Of a DNA stretch of 64,000 nucleotides, positions 11,677 to 23,637 are shown in pieces. Position 1 is the stretch's first letter. Every line of letters starts with the position of its first letter. The position numbers and the translations under genes were made by a program. The notes under the pieces were generated by a model. It was not told where the DNA came from, searched no databases, and saw only the letters and a program-made list of their open reading frames with translations. This DNA is from Cotesia glomerata (taxonomy: Eukaryota > Arthropoda > Insecta > Hymenoptera > Braconidae): positions 31,886,305 to 31,950,304 of the forward strand of contig NC_058158.1 of the NCBI RefSeq assembly GCF_020080835.1, in the 5' to 3' direction.

Positions 11677-14600
11677 CTAAGCTCCACGTACATTTGACAA
11701 ATTCAATTGAGCACTTGGTAATAATGTCGGCATTCCAGGTTCTTGTTGATTAGGTTGTGATGATTTCTGGGTACATTTACTCATATGAGTTTTCCAATGT
11801 TGTTGTTGACACGATGGGCTGCAGTATGATGTATTCCAACAGCAATAATACAAGGCCTCTTGCCAGCATGAAGCACACCATTGTTTTGTTTTCGTCTCTT
11901 GGATGGACAGAATCTTTTCATCCTCTGTCTCCTTACGAATTTCTTCAACCGCTCTCAATCTTTCGACTTCCAAACTTGCTCGCATTTCTCTCAAAGTTCG
12001 ATCTGAAAATTAAAGTAATTGATTAAAATACAATTATTAACCATATGTATTTATATATTTACCTGTATTGTGCTTAATTTCAGCAAGATGCTGCTGATGT
12101 TCCCATTTCATACGTTCTATTTCCAGTTCGAATATAAATTTACCGGCTTCTTCTTGGTTATTCGTCTTCCTCGCCGTCTCTTTGAGCGCTTCTTCCATCA
12201 GTCTAGCCATTTGTCGTACCAATTCACTCGCACTTCGGTTTAATTGAGTGCTCACTGGACCAGCTTCAGGTGGAGGCAAAGTATAATCCATTCCATTGCT
12301 GTTAAGGACTGGAATGTCGATTTTTTTATCATCAATTTCATTACTATTATTTGCGAGAAGTGGTCTTAAAAACGAACGAGTCGGAATTTGAGGTGGTTTA
12401 TTAGGGAATGATTTTTTTGCTTTACTCTGTCGCTTTCCAGGGACTAAATTTGATGAATTGTCAAGTAAATTATTGGTTGTCTCCATAGATACATCTGGAC
12501 GTATTGAATCAACAGAAGAAGATGAATACTTAGAGGGGCTTGTTTCCGATCGATTAAGAGCTGAACTTTCATCACTTAAATTTTTTTTTTTGTCTTGTAC
12601 TTCTTCCACATTTGATCTTGTTGTTGGACCAGTTGTTTTATCTTGCTCCGAGTTTTGTAACTTAGCAGCTCTGTGCTTATAAGGCCGTACGATAGCAGCT
12701 CGTCCTCCTCTTCCATGAGTATTTATTGATGAGTTTGTTTTCCGTAAATTATTAGGTTTATCATAATATTCTTTAGTTCCTAATCTTGTTGCTCTTACTT
12801 TGTAGAAATGTTTTTCAAGAGGTATAAATTTTTTAGGCAACCATTTACGTGATTTAACTCTGCTTTCAGGTACAGTATTATTTTTATTTACTGCTGGTGC
12901 CGCTGGTTCTACTTCTTCTGTAGTTGGAGGAGTATCTTCTTGAGCTGGTAAATTTTCAGACTCTAGTGTCTTTTCAATACCATCATTTCCTTTATTTTCA
13001 GAAAATTTCTTGCGACCTCCTCTTGTTTTAGCAACTTTTTTAGCGTCAACCTGATTCGGATCATCACTTAATTTACGTTTTCTACCACCTTTTTTTTTCG
13101 TCATTGGAACAATATCTTTAACGGGAGTTGAAGAACTCACTTCTTTCTCAGACAATCTTTCACTCACCGGCACCGAACTTTTTCTCGGTGAGCTATCTTC
13201 ACTTGACGACAATGATGATTGCTGCTGCATCGGAATGGTTTGATTAATCAATGTCAAATCATAAAAGCACGTCGGATCATACTGTGGAAGTAAAAGTTTT
13301 ATCTGATTTTCATCGTGTGGATTGTAAAGAGTTTTGTTAGGAGCATAAGTAAATGGTCCAAACGCCATTTCTAATTTTTTAGTGTGACGGCTTATTTCCT
13401 TAAGACAGTCAATCATTTCATATCGTTTCTTCTTAGGCAAAGATGTTGGCGGTTCTTTAGAGAATAGATAAATATCTTTAGGGGCTATCCACGCGCGATC
13501 GTGTGCTCCAAAAAATCTGACATCAACATGACCTAATGCGTTAATGCGTGGTAAAGCTTTTGCCGGCCAAAATGGAAATCCTTTTAATTTAGCCCAAATA
13601 AGTGGATGAGGTTTGCTACATGCTTCTACGAACCAGGACGGATTTGCTCGTGGTATATTACGACCACGTGAGTAACAATCAGGACATGCTTCATATTCAG
13701 ATACTTCTTGCCGTGCTATTTTTATAATTAATTTTGCTGCATTCGTTAATTTTGAAGAATCTGTATACTCTCCACCACCTACAAATAATTAATTAAATAT
13801 TAAAAAAGTATACTCACAATAATATCAATAGATTAAAATTAATTATCAACAGCTTAGTTGATTTTATATATGATGATTTAATCTGAATTAAATTATTCTA
13901 ACTAATTATAAACATATTAGATATTAATTATTGAACTATTCTTACATGTATTAAATACGATACAATTATGCTGTATCCATTTAGCATCCGCCATAAATGC
14001 ATCAGTGCTACCATAAAGCTTAGCATCAACATTTGTTTCCAATAAACTCAAATCCATAGGCTTCACCACGTAATCCATATAATTGGGAACTTCTTTCAAG
14101 TCAACAGCATTCCAAAATGGTTCCGACTGTTAAAAATTTTTTTCAATTAAATGAATTTTCTGTAATTTGAATAAGTTTGAGGATAATTAATAGCCAACTT
14201 ACACCGAGTAAGTGTTTCATACACCCAATAACGTATTTCAGCACCAAGCAAAGCTGATCTACAGTAATATGAGCCATGGTTGGCGAACGAGTTGATGCAT
14301 TTTCAGCTTGCAATATACTCGCACATTCACCACAGATCCAATTATCTGTAGTTGGAGGTGTTCCACCGATACACTTGCGATGCCAAGCACGTGGACAAGC
14401 CCTGCAGTTAGCTTCCACACCATCTCTGTGGCATCTCCAACAGTAAATGTCTCGATTGTTTGTTATTTTAGGACGAATTTTAGGTTTACCCAAATCACCA
14501 TCTACCTTTTTTGCTACTTCATCACTACAAAAAAAAAAAAAAAACATTTTAATTAATAAATTAAACAAATGAAAAATGTAATTATTTTGAAATATACTCA

Positions 14601-15266
14601 CGTTGATAATTTGCCTTTATCTTCTTCTGTTACAACAGATTCACCTTTACCATCATCATTACTCATAGAAACATCAGAAAGAGCACGAGAATCACTTGAA
14701 GTACTTTTATCTTTTTCTTCAGGTTCATCATCAACGACAATATTTTCATTGGCTCTTGTTTTTTTTTCTACTTCTGTTTTCTTTTCATCTATTTCTGTGT
14801 TTTCAGCAACTTCTTTCTTCTTCTCTACCTCGGTTCTTTTTTTAACTATTTTTTCTTCCTCATCCTTTTCATCATCAATATCTTTATTTTCGTCTGCTTC
14901 CAAATTTTCATCTTTCTTTGTATTTTCCTCAGCCTCTGCTTCATCGTGTTCTTTACTGTCATCTATTGGTTCATCAGCACGCTCATCATCAACTAAATCA
15001 CAACCGTCTTTATTCATCACATCAGTACTTCTTTCATTTAACTTATCCAGAGACTCTGTGTTATTTATTTTAGCACAACACTGTGCATCAGAGTCATTAT
15101 TTTTATTAACATCATGCGTTTTTTTATCATCAACTTTTTTAACACCATTTTTATTAACTTCATGATTTACAGAATCAATTACCTCTGTATTATTTAAATC
15201 ATTAATTTTATCATTTTCTGCTGTTTTAACAACAGATTCTATTTTCTCGCTTTCAGTCGACTCCAT
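11677..15266 (-). CDS. Zmynd8: ZMYND8-type chromatin reader (PHD-bromo-PWWP-MYND)
   Basis: A nuclear histone reader and transcriptional co-regulator. In mammals this family (ZMYND8/PRKCBP1 and ZMYND11) reads acetyl- and methyl-lysine marks and recruits co-repressors through MYND. Exons: 15266-14602, 14524-14203, 14126-13946, 13778-12063, 12002-11677, about 1069 aa. The first ~220 residues are acidic and Glu/Lys/Asp-rich. A C4HC3 PHD finger (YCWRCHRDG...CGEC) spans about 235-290. A bromodomain (about 300-400) contains PMDLSLLE and ADAKWIQHNCIVFN. A PWWP domain (about 425-520) contains WAKLKGFPFWPAKA. A long basic/serine-rich linker follows, then a coiled coil (IERMKWEHQQHLAEIKHNT). The MYND finger (CASCWQEALYYCCWNTSYC) is at about 1010-1050. 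Start chosen at AAAATGGAG; an upstream in-frame ATG at 15305 would add 13 residues. The coiled coil and MYND resemble ZMYND8 more than ZMYND11. Confidence 0.92.
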
Positions 15267-16145
15267 TTTTGTCAATATATTTATATAACTAATTAAATAT
15301 TCCAATAAAATTAGCGGTGTATATTCATTACCAATATTTCCTTAAAGTTAAAACAATTTAAAATTCATATCCAATTATATTGTAAATTTTTGATAACCCT
15401 GAAAAATAAAATGCCGACAATTAATTATTTATTTTACAGATATTTATATTATTATGCTGAAATTATTCTTACCTCAACTTGATAATACTTATAAGAAAGT
15501 AATAAAATATATTGTGATATTTATTAAGCACTTGTTTAATAACTTATAATTTATAATTAACGGTAAAAAAGAAAGAAAGAAGATAAAAACACAAATTTAC
15601 ACTAATCAGTTCAAAAACTTTATTTATATATTATATAAATCAAATAGTATTATTATTTATTTGAATATTCCAAAATTTTTTTAATAATAAAAACAATTGT
15701 TAATGAGGTTATAATCATTAAATCATGAATAAAATAGTTTATATAAACATCAGCAGATTGAAATTAACTAATTTCACTAATTTTTCAAGCTTTATATTTT
15801 TTTATTTTTTATTATTATTATTTTTGGAATATAATGCAAGCAACAAGGTTTCAATGGTTGTAATTTTTATAATTGGCAACAATTAAAAATTTTTTTTTGT
15901 TTTATTGGCCAACTTGTTTCTTTTCTCATTTGCAAAAGCACACCGACCGTCAGCGAGTTGAAGTTAGACTAAAGCTAAAGCTGACAACTTCAGGTGCTCT
16001 CATTGCTCCGCATCTCCCTCTAGTGGCCAAATCTCTCTTCATCAAGATCTTTTACGCAATAGTCCATTGAAAAAAATTTTCGAGCAGCCCGACCAGGCCT
16101 GCATTAACAAATTCATTGTTAATTAATAAAAACAAAGTTATAACA
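15267..16145. promoter_or_regulatory. Head-to-head intergenic region between the ZMYND8-like gene and COX5A
   Basis: About 880 bp separates the two divergent start codons. Most is AT-rich. A GC-richer block at 15930-16030 just before COX5A looks like its core promoter and leader. No TATA box stands out for either gene. It may act as a shared housekeeping promoter, but nothing here proves coupling. Confidence 0.45.
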
Positions 16146-16774
16146 ATGTTGCGATTTGTTGCCGGACGTATCGGCTCAGCTGTCCGTGGTGTTGTTGCCG
16201 TACCCAGGACTTCCGCAGCTATTGGCGTTACTTCAACTAGAAATTCTTCTCATGGTCCTGAGGAAACTGACGAAGAATTTGATACTAGAATGGAGAATTA
16301 CTTCAACCGCAAGGACATTGATAGCTGGGAAATTCGTACTGCAATGAATGATTTAGCTGGTAAGTCATCAGCACTCTTTTATCAGTAAAATAATTTACTA
16401 ATTCAGTAATCATTGTGTTTTAATTATTGCAAGAGGTTATGATACTCTCATCAGTTACATAAAAATTTTAAATACTTTCTATACTTTGGTAAAAATTATA
16501 AATAAAATACATATATGTTACAGGTATGGATCTTGTCCCTGAACCCAGAATTGTAAGTGCAGCATTGAGAGCTTGTCGTCGTTTGAACGATTACGCATTG
16601 GCTGTCAGATTTCTTGAAGTTGTCAGATACAAGGGTGGTGACCAAGCTCATGTTATTTGGCCATACATCGTCCAGGAAATCAGACCAACTCTTGATGAAT
16701 TGGGAATCCTCACCCCCGAAGAAATGGGATACGATAAACCAGAGTTAGCTCTTATTTCTCCATACGAAGTGTAA
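16146..16774 (+). CDS. COX5A: Cytochrome c oxidase subunit 5A, mitochondrial
   Basis: Nuclear-encoded matrix-facing subunit of respiratory complex IV. Exons 16146-16359 and 16524-16774 give 154 aa. The N-terminus (MLRFVAGRIGSAVRG) is a basic amphipathic mitochondrial presequence. The mature part begins near SSHGPEETDEEFDTRMENYF. Hallmarks such as NDLAGMDLVPEPRI, LRACRRLNDYALAVRFLE and the C-terminal LTPEEMGYDKPEL are those of COX5A. The intron splits the Gly codon of LAG|M. Other upstream frame-compatible starts are not ATG. It converges on the erect wing gene, 2.4 kb away. Confidence 0.97.
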
Positions 16775-18708
16775 ATTAATAATAAATAAAATAATTGCTT
16801 AAATAATAACAACCAAAAGATAAAATTAGTCTTATTTAAGTATCAGTTGTCAAACTGGAACATATATTGGAGTTAGTTAATGCTATAATAAATTCATTGT
16901 AATATTTTCTTGTTAAAATATCATTGTGAGTAAATATAATAACGATTTAATAAACAAATAAATAATCAATAAATTACTAGTATTAAAGGTATTTAAGACA
17001 GTAATTACAGTTAAATTTCCTTTTACATTTAAGTTGTACATTGATTATTGATAAAAAGTAACAAAATTAAATTAAATATCCAGAATTTTTGATTTTTATT
17101 TTTCTTTCTTCATTTTTTTTTTTTTTTTTTTTTTTACTTGTTACTATTTCATTTCTACTGACTTATTATTTAATTAATATATTATTTGATAGTTAATGTA
17201 TGTAATTATTTACGTACTTTAATGGTATTTCTTTTGCGTATTTGTTTTTTTTACATTTAAAATAACAAAAGCAGAGTGGGCGACACACAAAGTATTTACA
17301 ATTTTCATTACATGGATACACGATTACTTCGTTATAGTTGTAAACATACATATTACTTAACTTATTATTATTATATCATATAATAATTATTAATATGTAT
17401 AAATATTTCAAGATATTACACGATATATTGTTACTAAATTTAAATTAATAGTAGTTAAATTTACAGGCTTACGCTGAATAATCCATATTATTAATCATAA
17501 TCAAATTTATCAATTCTTAACAGAAAATGATTCATGTGAGTCGAAAAATTAGTCTCATACTTTATTAAATTACTTTTATTTTTAGTCTTAGACGTAAACG
17601 TGATCAAAAGTGATTATAAAGTAAAATTGCACAGAATTAAACAACAAAAAACATTTACATTTTTCTTTCATTTATTTTCTATTGGTTTCTTAGTCACAAT
17701 TCTTAAAAATTAATTGGAAAAATTCTCATAAAAAAACTCTAAAGATACAATTTGTACCGAATACGGATTTTCATAAATAATAATAATAAATAAAATGAAA
17801 TAAAAAAAAAAAAAAAAAAAATATCAGAATAAAACTCTTATCCTATTTGTACCCGTCAGAAATGCTTAGTCTTCCTATCGGTGCTATAAAACAGATTATG
17901 AAATTCTTATTATTAAGGTAATTATTATAATAGTGTATTACATTTTTAATTATTTTATTTTTTTTGTCTACGAATAAACTAAAATTTTTTAAATATTTAC
18001 TTAAATAGTTATCATTATAACTATAAAAAAATTTTTTCTCTATTCTTCAGTACTCGAAGAAATGAATGAAAAAATTAAAAAGAAACCAATAAATTATCTC
18101 GTATCCAGAGTAATAGAATATATGCACTAGATATAGAATTTATAACATTGCCCCATATTCCCAACATATACTCTGGATTAATTATTAAACTAGTAAAAAT
18201 ATTTTTCTTCAATATTGAAGTCTACGGATTTAAATAGTGATTCACCGACTGTTAACAAGTTATTCTTCAGTCATCACTAATTAATAATTCATTTAATATT
18301 TTAAAATATGTTAATCTATTTATCGAAGACTGTTCAACTTAAATTGTTGCAGACTCACTGTATCAATTAATTATTATTTAAATATACTTAATTCACACGT
18401 TGCCATTTATATTTTATACGTTCCCTCGGTTATTTTTATTATTTAATCAATTAATTAATTAATTAATTTATTTATTAATTATATAACTTCTGACTAGATT
18501 AAATAATTAGACCTATGTTAACTTTACTAGTTTACTTTAACAAGGGGACGTTAAATATACGTGGCATAATTATTATCTTAAAAAATTACAACTCAAAAAA
18601 CAGAACGGTAAAATAAAATAAAATAAACAAAAATTAATAATAATGTTGATTTTAAAATTTTTTCAAACAACATTTCATAATAAAGTACAATAATTTTAAT
18701 AATATTAA

Positions 18709-18745
<37 letters not shown>

Positions 18746-19176
18746 GTCTTAATATATAATTGAATGAATCATTAAAAAACCCAACATTTCTCTTAATTTT
18801 TTTCATCATCATCATTATCATTGATCATCATTGAAACACATTATTCAATACATTTATTTTTTGTCTAATTATTATAATATAATCAAAAAATCTAATCACA
18901 CGTTAACATGCACACTCGTCAAATAGTTCAATTTTTTATTTCTTTTATTGAATTAATCATTATCTATTTTAGTTTTTAGTTTTTAAATTCTCAACTTTAA
19001 TTTAAAAGAAGGAATAGTTATTGTGTTATAAACACAAAATCAGTACTGAGTATCAATCGTACTTCTATAGTCATTTGTCGTATTTCCATTGAAGTAATTA
19101 TATTATTAATAATCGTTACTAACGATAATAATAATAATAATAATCATTCCGACAAGACTATAGAGTAAACCTCGCT
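16775..19176. other. Non-coding region: COX5A 3' UTR and probable long 3' UTR of ewg
   Basis: No open frame with protein character. The region is extremely AT-rich, with a T-run at 17109-17135, an A-run at 17802-17821 and (AAT)n at 18711-18744. On the minus strand it follows the distal erect wing stop codon, so much of it may be the long 3' UTR of the distal isoform. AATAAA motifs for COX5A lie within 30 bases of its stop (AATAATAAATAAAA). Confidence 0.5.
18711..18744. repeat. (AAT)n microsatellite
   Basis: About eleven uninterrupted AAT units. A shorter run of the same unit lies at 19125-19143. Confidence 0.9.
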
Positions 19177-19505
19177 TCATTCAGGACTTGATACCGTTTG
19201 CTGTTGCTGGCTATCTTCATCTTTAATAACTTCACCTTGCATTGCTTTAGTTAATGCATTAGCATCTTTAAGCGATATCACTTGTAATACCTGATGTTCA
19301 CCATTAGCATTAATCATTGTCATCGGATGACCCTGAATAGTAACAGCTTCAATTGTTTCTCCGTTTCCTGGTTCAACTTTTGGAACTTGTACCATTGGTG
19401 TCACCATTTGAACTGTACCGTCGCTTTGGATATTAGCCACCATCGTTTGGTACATACTTGCTGATACTGGTACGGTGATCACGCCGGACACTGATACTGG
19501 ATAGC
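19177..19505 (-). other. ewg: Distal alternative 3' terminal exon of ewg
   Basis: Begins after a TTTCAG acceptor and is read in frame only from the phase-1 donor at 21106/21105 (GGACATG|GTAAAA). It contributes 109 residues including YPVSVSGVITVPVSASMYQ and ends SQQQQTVSSPE. The phase match with the internal donor, and not with the preceding exon, fixes the splice pattern. Confidence 0.8.
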
Positions 19506-22500
19506 CTGAAACACCGAAATTACCGTCCGTTGTCTTACCCGCGATTTAAGGATTTATTTTTTTTTTATATATATTATTTTTTAATTTATTTTTATTATTT
19601 TACCCAGCTTTTTTATAATAAGCTTGACTTGGACCCGATATAAGTAATACTATACTAGGTATAATAATAGTAATATATCATGCGTGAAATAACGTTGATA
19701 ACTAAACACATAAATTATAAACAATTCAAGTCTATTGTTTGATAAAAACAAATACACAAAAGAAATTATTATTATTTTACTTATTTTTTATCAAATAACA
19801 ATAAGCAATTATTCAATACGGTACTAATTAAATAAAACACTTAAAAATAAAAAATTACACATTATTGATTAATAATAAATCTAATAAATGTTGATTATAA
19901 TAAATTTAATGCCTGGATAAACTTAATAGAAAAAAAAATAATAATAATTAAATTTGTTTTGAAAAAAAATATTAATAATATTCATTGTGATTATAAATTC
20001 CTGATGAAAGTGATCCCGAGTAACTTTGGTTGATTTACGATGGCAAATGAAAATTAAACAAACAAAAAAAAGTAGCCTGTATTTTTTTTGTGATCTAGAA
20101 CACTCTTTGGTACTGCATGCAAAACTGATTATCTGATCTACTAAATAAAAAATCCGCAAGTATACAAAGAAATTATCGATGATAATTTCATTTACAGCTA
20201 TCAAAATAGCTCTTAATCGTACAATATCATATATTTTTTGTGATTAATAATGTATTATATTAACGATTTAATTTGTCTGGTTATCTAATGAGATATAATT
20301 TATCTGGTTTCTTTTATTTAACTTTACTGTTTTAACCCTCTTAAGCTTTTACTTCATCAGTGTTAAATTAAAAAAAATCCATATATCGATCCACAGCCTG
20401 TTATTCTACTGTGATTAACTATTTTAACATGTATAAAAAATAATAATTGTTTGACAAGGCTAACTAAACATTTTGATTGTACTGTTTGGTTATTAACATT
20501 GTACATTGTACACTTTATTATTTTTTTTATTATCATTTAAGTAATATTTATGTACACTTCATTTATACATATCGATAAATGCTATTTTTCGTAAAATAAT
20601 GACATTATTTAAAATATCTTTTTTCGTTATATCACTATCGCGTAATTAAAAATCCTGAATACCTAATTTTGTCTTCAAGAACTGATAATAAAAAAAGAAA
20701 AAACACATGAATAAAAAAATTTAATCTGTGACACGTGATATTACTTTTTAATTTAATATGGCTTGTAAGTTTCAATGAGACAATGAACTTTCGGGCACGT
20801 AATTTGAAATTACTCTCTACTTGGTATCAATACGTGATGGTATATACAGTACAAAAAAAACGACTACTTAACAAGAAAAAACAAAAGAATAGAATAGTTC
20901 TACTTCGTTAAATGAAGTAATAAAATGAACACAAAAAAAAAAAAAAAAAAAAAAAAAAATAATTAAATTGAAAAATATCTCATTCTAAAATAAATCGCTG
21001 CAGGCAACATGCAAAATAATAAGGGGTCCTGAACCAATTAAGTGAATCACTGCTCGAGTAGTTCCTGGCCGGCGACGGTGCAGAGCGTATAGAAAACAGT
21101 TTTACCATGTCCATCTTCTCCTGTGAGAATTATTTGACCGTCTTGTCCCAATGTTGCTTCAGTCACACTGTTTATATCGACGGAAACACTGCCTTCAGCA
21201 CCTCCTACTTCAGTTAGTGTTTGAACATCGCCTTGACTCGTGTGAATCTGCATTAGGGAAATTATTAATTTAATACACCTTTAGTTGTCAACTAGCTAAC
21301 AGGAAACTTTATTCAGTAGATTTAAGAGTATAACGTACAGTAGCAACACCCTGAACTTGTGCAATTGTACCATCAGGTAATTGTATGGTTGGATTACTTG
21401 GATCTACTTGAACTATTGATATTGTTCCATCTTGATTTGTTATCGTTTGTAAAACAGTTGTTGGATACTGTGTGGTCATCTGCTGAAAATTTTATCAAAT
21501 AAATTATTGTGCTCTGGTAAATGTATAATAACAATATAAAACTTTTTGATAAAAAATAATAAAATAATAAAAAACGATATTCAACATAGGGAAACTAAAC
21601 ACCAAACTGAATTAAAATAAAAATAAAAGAAAATAATCAAAAAAAGAAAAATAAATGCTCAAATGAAATGAAAAAAAAAAAAAAAAAGGAAAAAGAGCAA
21701 TTATTCATTAAAAAGTCGCTCACTAGCACCTGAGTGGCAGTGGCAAGAGATGTAGGTGACGCGGAAAGAATCTGTTGTGGTGAAGAGTTTCCCTTAGATG
21801 AACCCGTGCTGCTAAGTCGAACAACTCCCACCGTTTGTTGCTGCTGCTGTTGTTCATTTTGTCCTTGGCTTGATGATGCATGCGACGAATGAGGTGTCGT
21901 TTGTTGAACCAAAATATTAGATTTATCGTCGTCATCATTGAACGCTGGTAACAGATCCTCTCTTCCGTGAAATTTGTAACAATTTATGACTATTTGTCTC
22001 AGCGCATGCGTCCAAGAAATCTAAAATATATGCACACACATGTAGAAAAATTAATAGTTGTGTTTACTGCTAGTTTGTTTCGCATTTATGCTAAATTGAA
22101 TGATGAATAATAAATCTTACCTTTTGTTTTTCGTCTTCAGACCTTGCGTCCATACGCACATTTGCCCATGGCAACTCTTTGGGCCACCAAGGAGGTCGTG
22201 TGCTTTCTCTGCCCCAACCTGGCTTACCCCTACCTGTAGAATACTTTAACATCAACGGTATAAATGCCCTGAGCTGTGCTTGTGTCATTTTTTCAACTGG
22301 TGTCGGTATTCCATCGATTATTAATGGCGGTAATTCGTATAATGATGGATCATCTTGAACAGGTGGTGGTGCTTGTTGTGCTAATGCACTCTCCAATTCT
22401 TCCATTATCATTGATCTTAAATTTTTAACTACATCTTCAAGAGGCTTTGCTCCAAATACTTTGTAACTACTATTTGGTTTTCCAGGTGTGGCTACTAATA

Positions 22501-23637
22501 CTATTGCTTGCTGACCGACTCGTGTCGCAAATTCATCTATGGTTTGCTGGATAATTAATTTTTTACATTATTACTCCAATAAATACATAACAATCAAGTA
22601 TAAATTTTAAAATATCTGATAACTTACTCTGAGTTTTCTTAAAAGTCGATTTTGTTGGCGTTTTCTTATGCTGGGATTTGTTTCAAAACTGTGTGGTCGT
22701 TTTCGTTTTTTAGCAGATACGATCGCTGCTGCAGCGGCAACACCAATAGGTCCTAAATTTATTAAAAAAAAAAAAAAAAAAATTAATCAATAAACTTTGA
22801 ATAATATGCAATAGTGAGACTATGAAAATAATAAAATTGTCACGCTAATATAATGATGAAGAAAAATACATTCAAAAAATTGGAAAATGAGAAAAAGCAT
22901 AAGCAAGAAGTGATACAGAACGTGCACGCAGTTGAATAATAATGATAATGGTAATTAAATAAAAATTATCCAATTATAAAATGATTCCGAAATGAATATT
23001 AAAATCAATAATATTTTTCTAGTGATATAAAAAAAAACATCAACAGATAATTTGAATGCAGTTAAAAAAAAAATTGCAACACATCTAAATAAAAAAAATA
23101 AATTTATAATAAGTAAACTAGCAAACTATTACCAATAATAATTACAAAAAAAAATAATAAAAATCATATGCAATAAACTTAACAAAAAATGCACACAAAT
23201 TAAAAATAATTTAGTAAATACAAAATATTTATGTGAACAATTAAAATTGTTTACATATTGATATATAAAAATTCTTACTGATCTCTTGTAAATTTGCTTT
23301 TTTTGTCATCTAACATCGATTGAATCAATTTAAATTTAATATTTGATTAAATATCTTGACAAGTTAATTAAAGTATTCCTTTAGTACTTTAGTATCAAAG
23401 TAAATATGATATTAGAGAAAGTCATATGTGAAAAAAAGCAAAAAAATGGAAATCACCATTAGCGTTTTTCGAACCTGCAGCGGCAAGCTGGGCCGTAACA
23501 TCATCACCCAGAGCGTGTGATAACAGATCACCCTCCTCATAGGTCTCAGATCCACTGCTGGGCTCATCGTCATCGTCGTCGGTTAGCCGATCCATTCTTT
23601 CCATGGTAACTGATTCGGTGCTCGGCAAGGAAACCAT
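19177..23637 (-). CDS. ewg: Erect wing / nuclear respiratory factor 1 (NRF1) transcription factor
   Basis: Nuclear DNA-binding protein of the NRF1/P3A2/EWG family, required in Drosophila for indirect flight muscle and neuronal development. Exons: 23637-23457, 22752-22628, 22546-22121, 22020-21730, 21482-21339, 21247-21106, 19505-19177, giving 545 aa. If the donor at 21106/21105 is not used, the frame runs on to a TGA at 21047-21049, giving 455 aa. The N-terminus is acidic (DDDDDEPSSGSETYEEGD). Next is a nuclear-localisation/DNA-binding block starting PIGVAAAAAIVSAKKRKRP, then the conserved stretch with GRGKPGWGRESTRPPWWP. A Gln-rich linker (QNEQQQQQQTVG) and a Gln/Thr/Val activation region follow. 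The ATG (AGGATGG) lies in an exon whose acceptor is at 23800. An upstream 10-codon ORF starts at about 23790. Confidence 0.92.
20934..20962 (-). promoter_or_regulatory. ewg: Long U-tract after the proximal ewg stop codon
   Basis: An A-run on the plus strand gives about 27 U residues in the ewg pre-mRNA, roughly 90 nt downstream of the intronic TGA at 21047. More U-rich patches follow. In Drosophila, ELAV binds poly-U stretches in the last ewg intron to block premature 3' processing. The position here is what that mechanism needs, but binding is inferred. Confidence 0.4.
21047..21247 (-). other. ewg: Proximal (intron-retained) 3' end of ewg
   Basis: The exon starts after an ATGCAG acceptor. 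Its first 142 nt are shared by both isoforms. Reading on through the donor gives 20 more in-frame sense codons (KTVFYTLCTVAGQELLEQ at the end) and a stop. An open, non-repetitive continuation past a donor indicates a real alternative end, not random intron. Confidence 0.7.

Noticed and set aside
14569..15165. Serine/phenylalanine-rich plus-strand open frame of 198 codons
   Set aside because: It is the antisense shadow of the Glu/Lys/Asp-rich first exon of the ZMYND8-like gene; Ser/Phe/Leu repeats are the complement of acidic and lysine codons.
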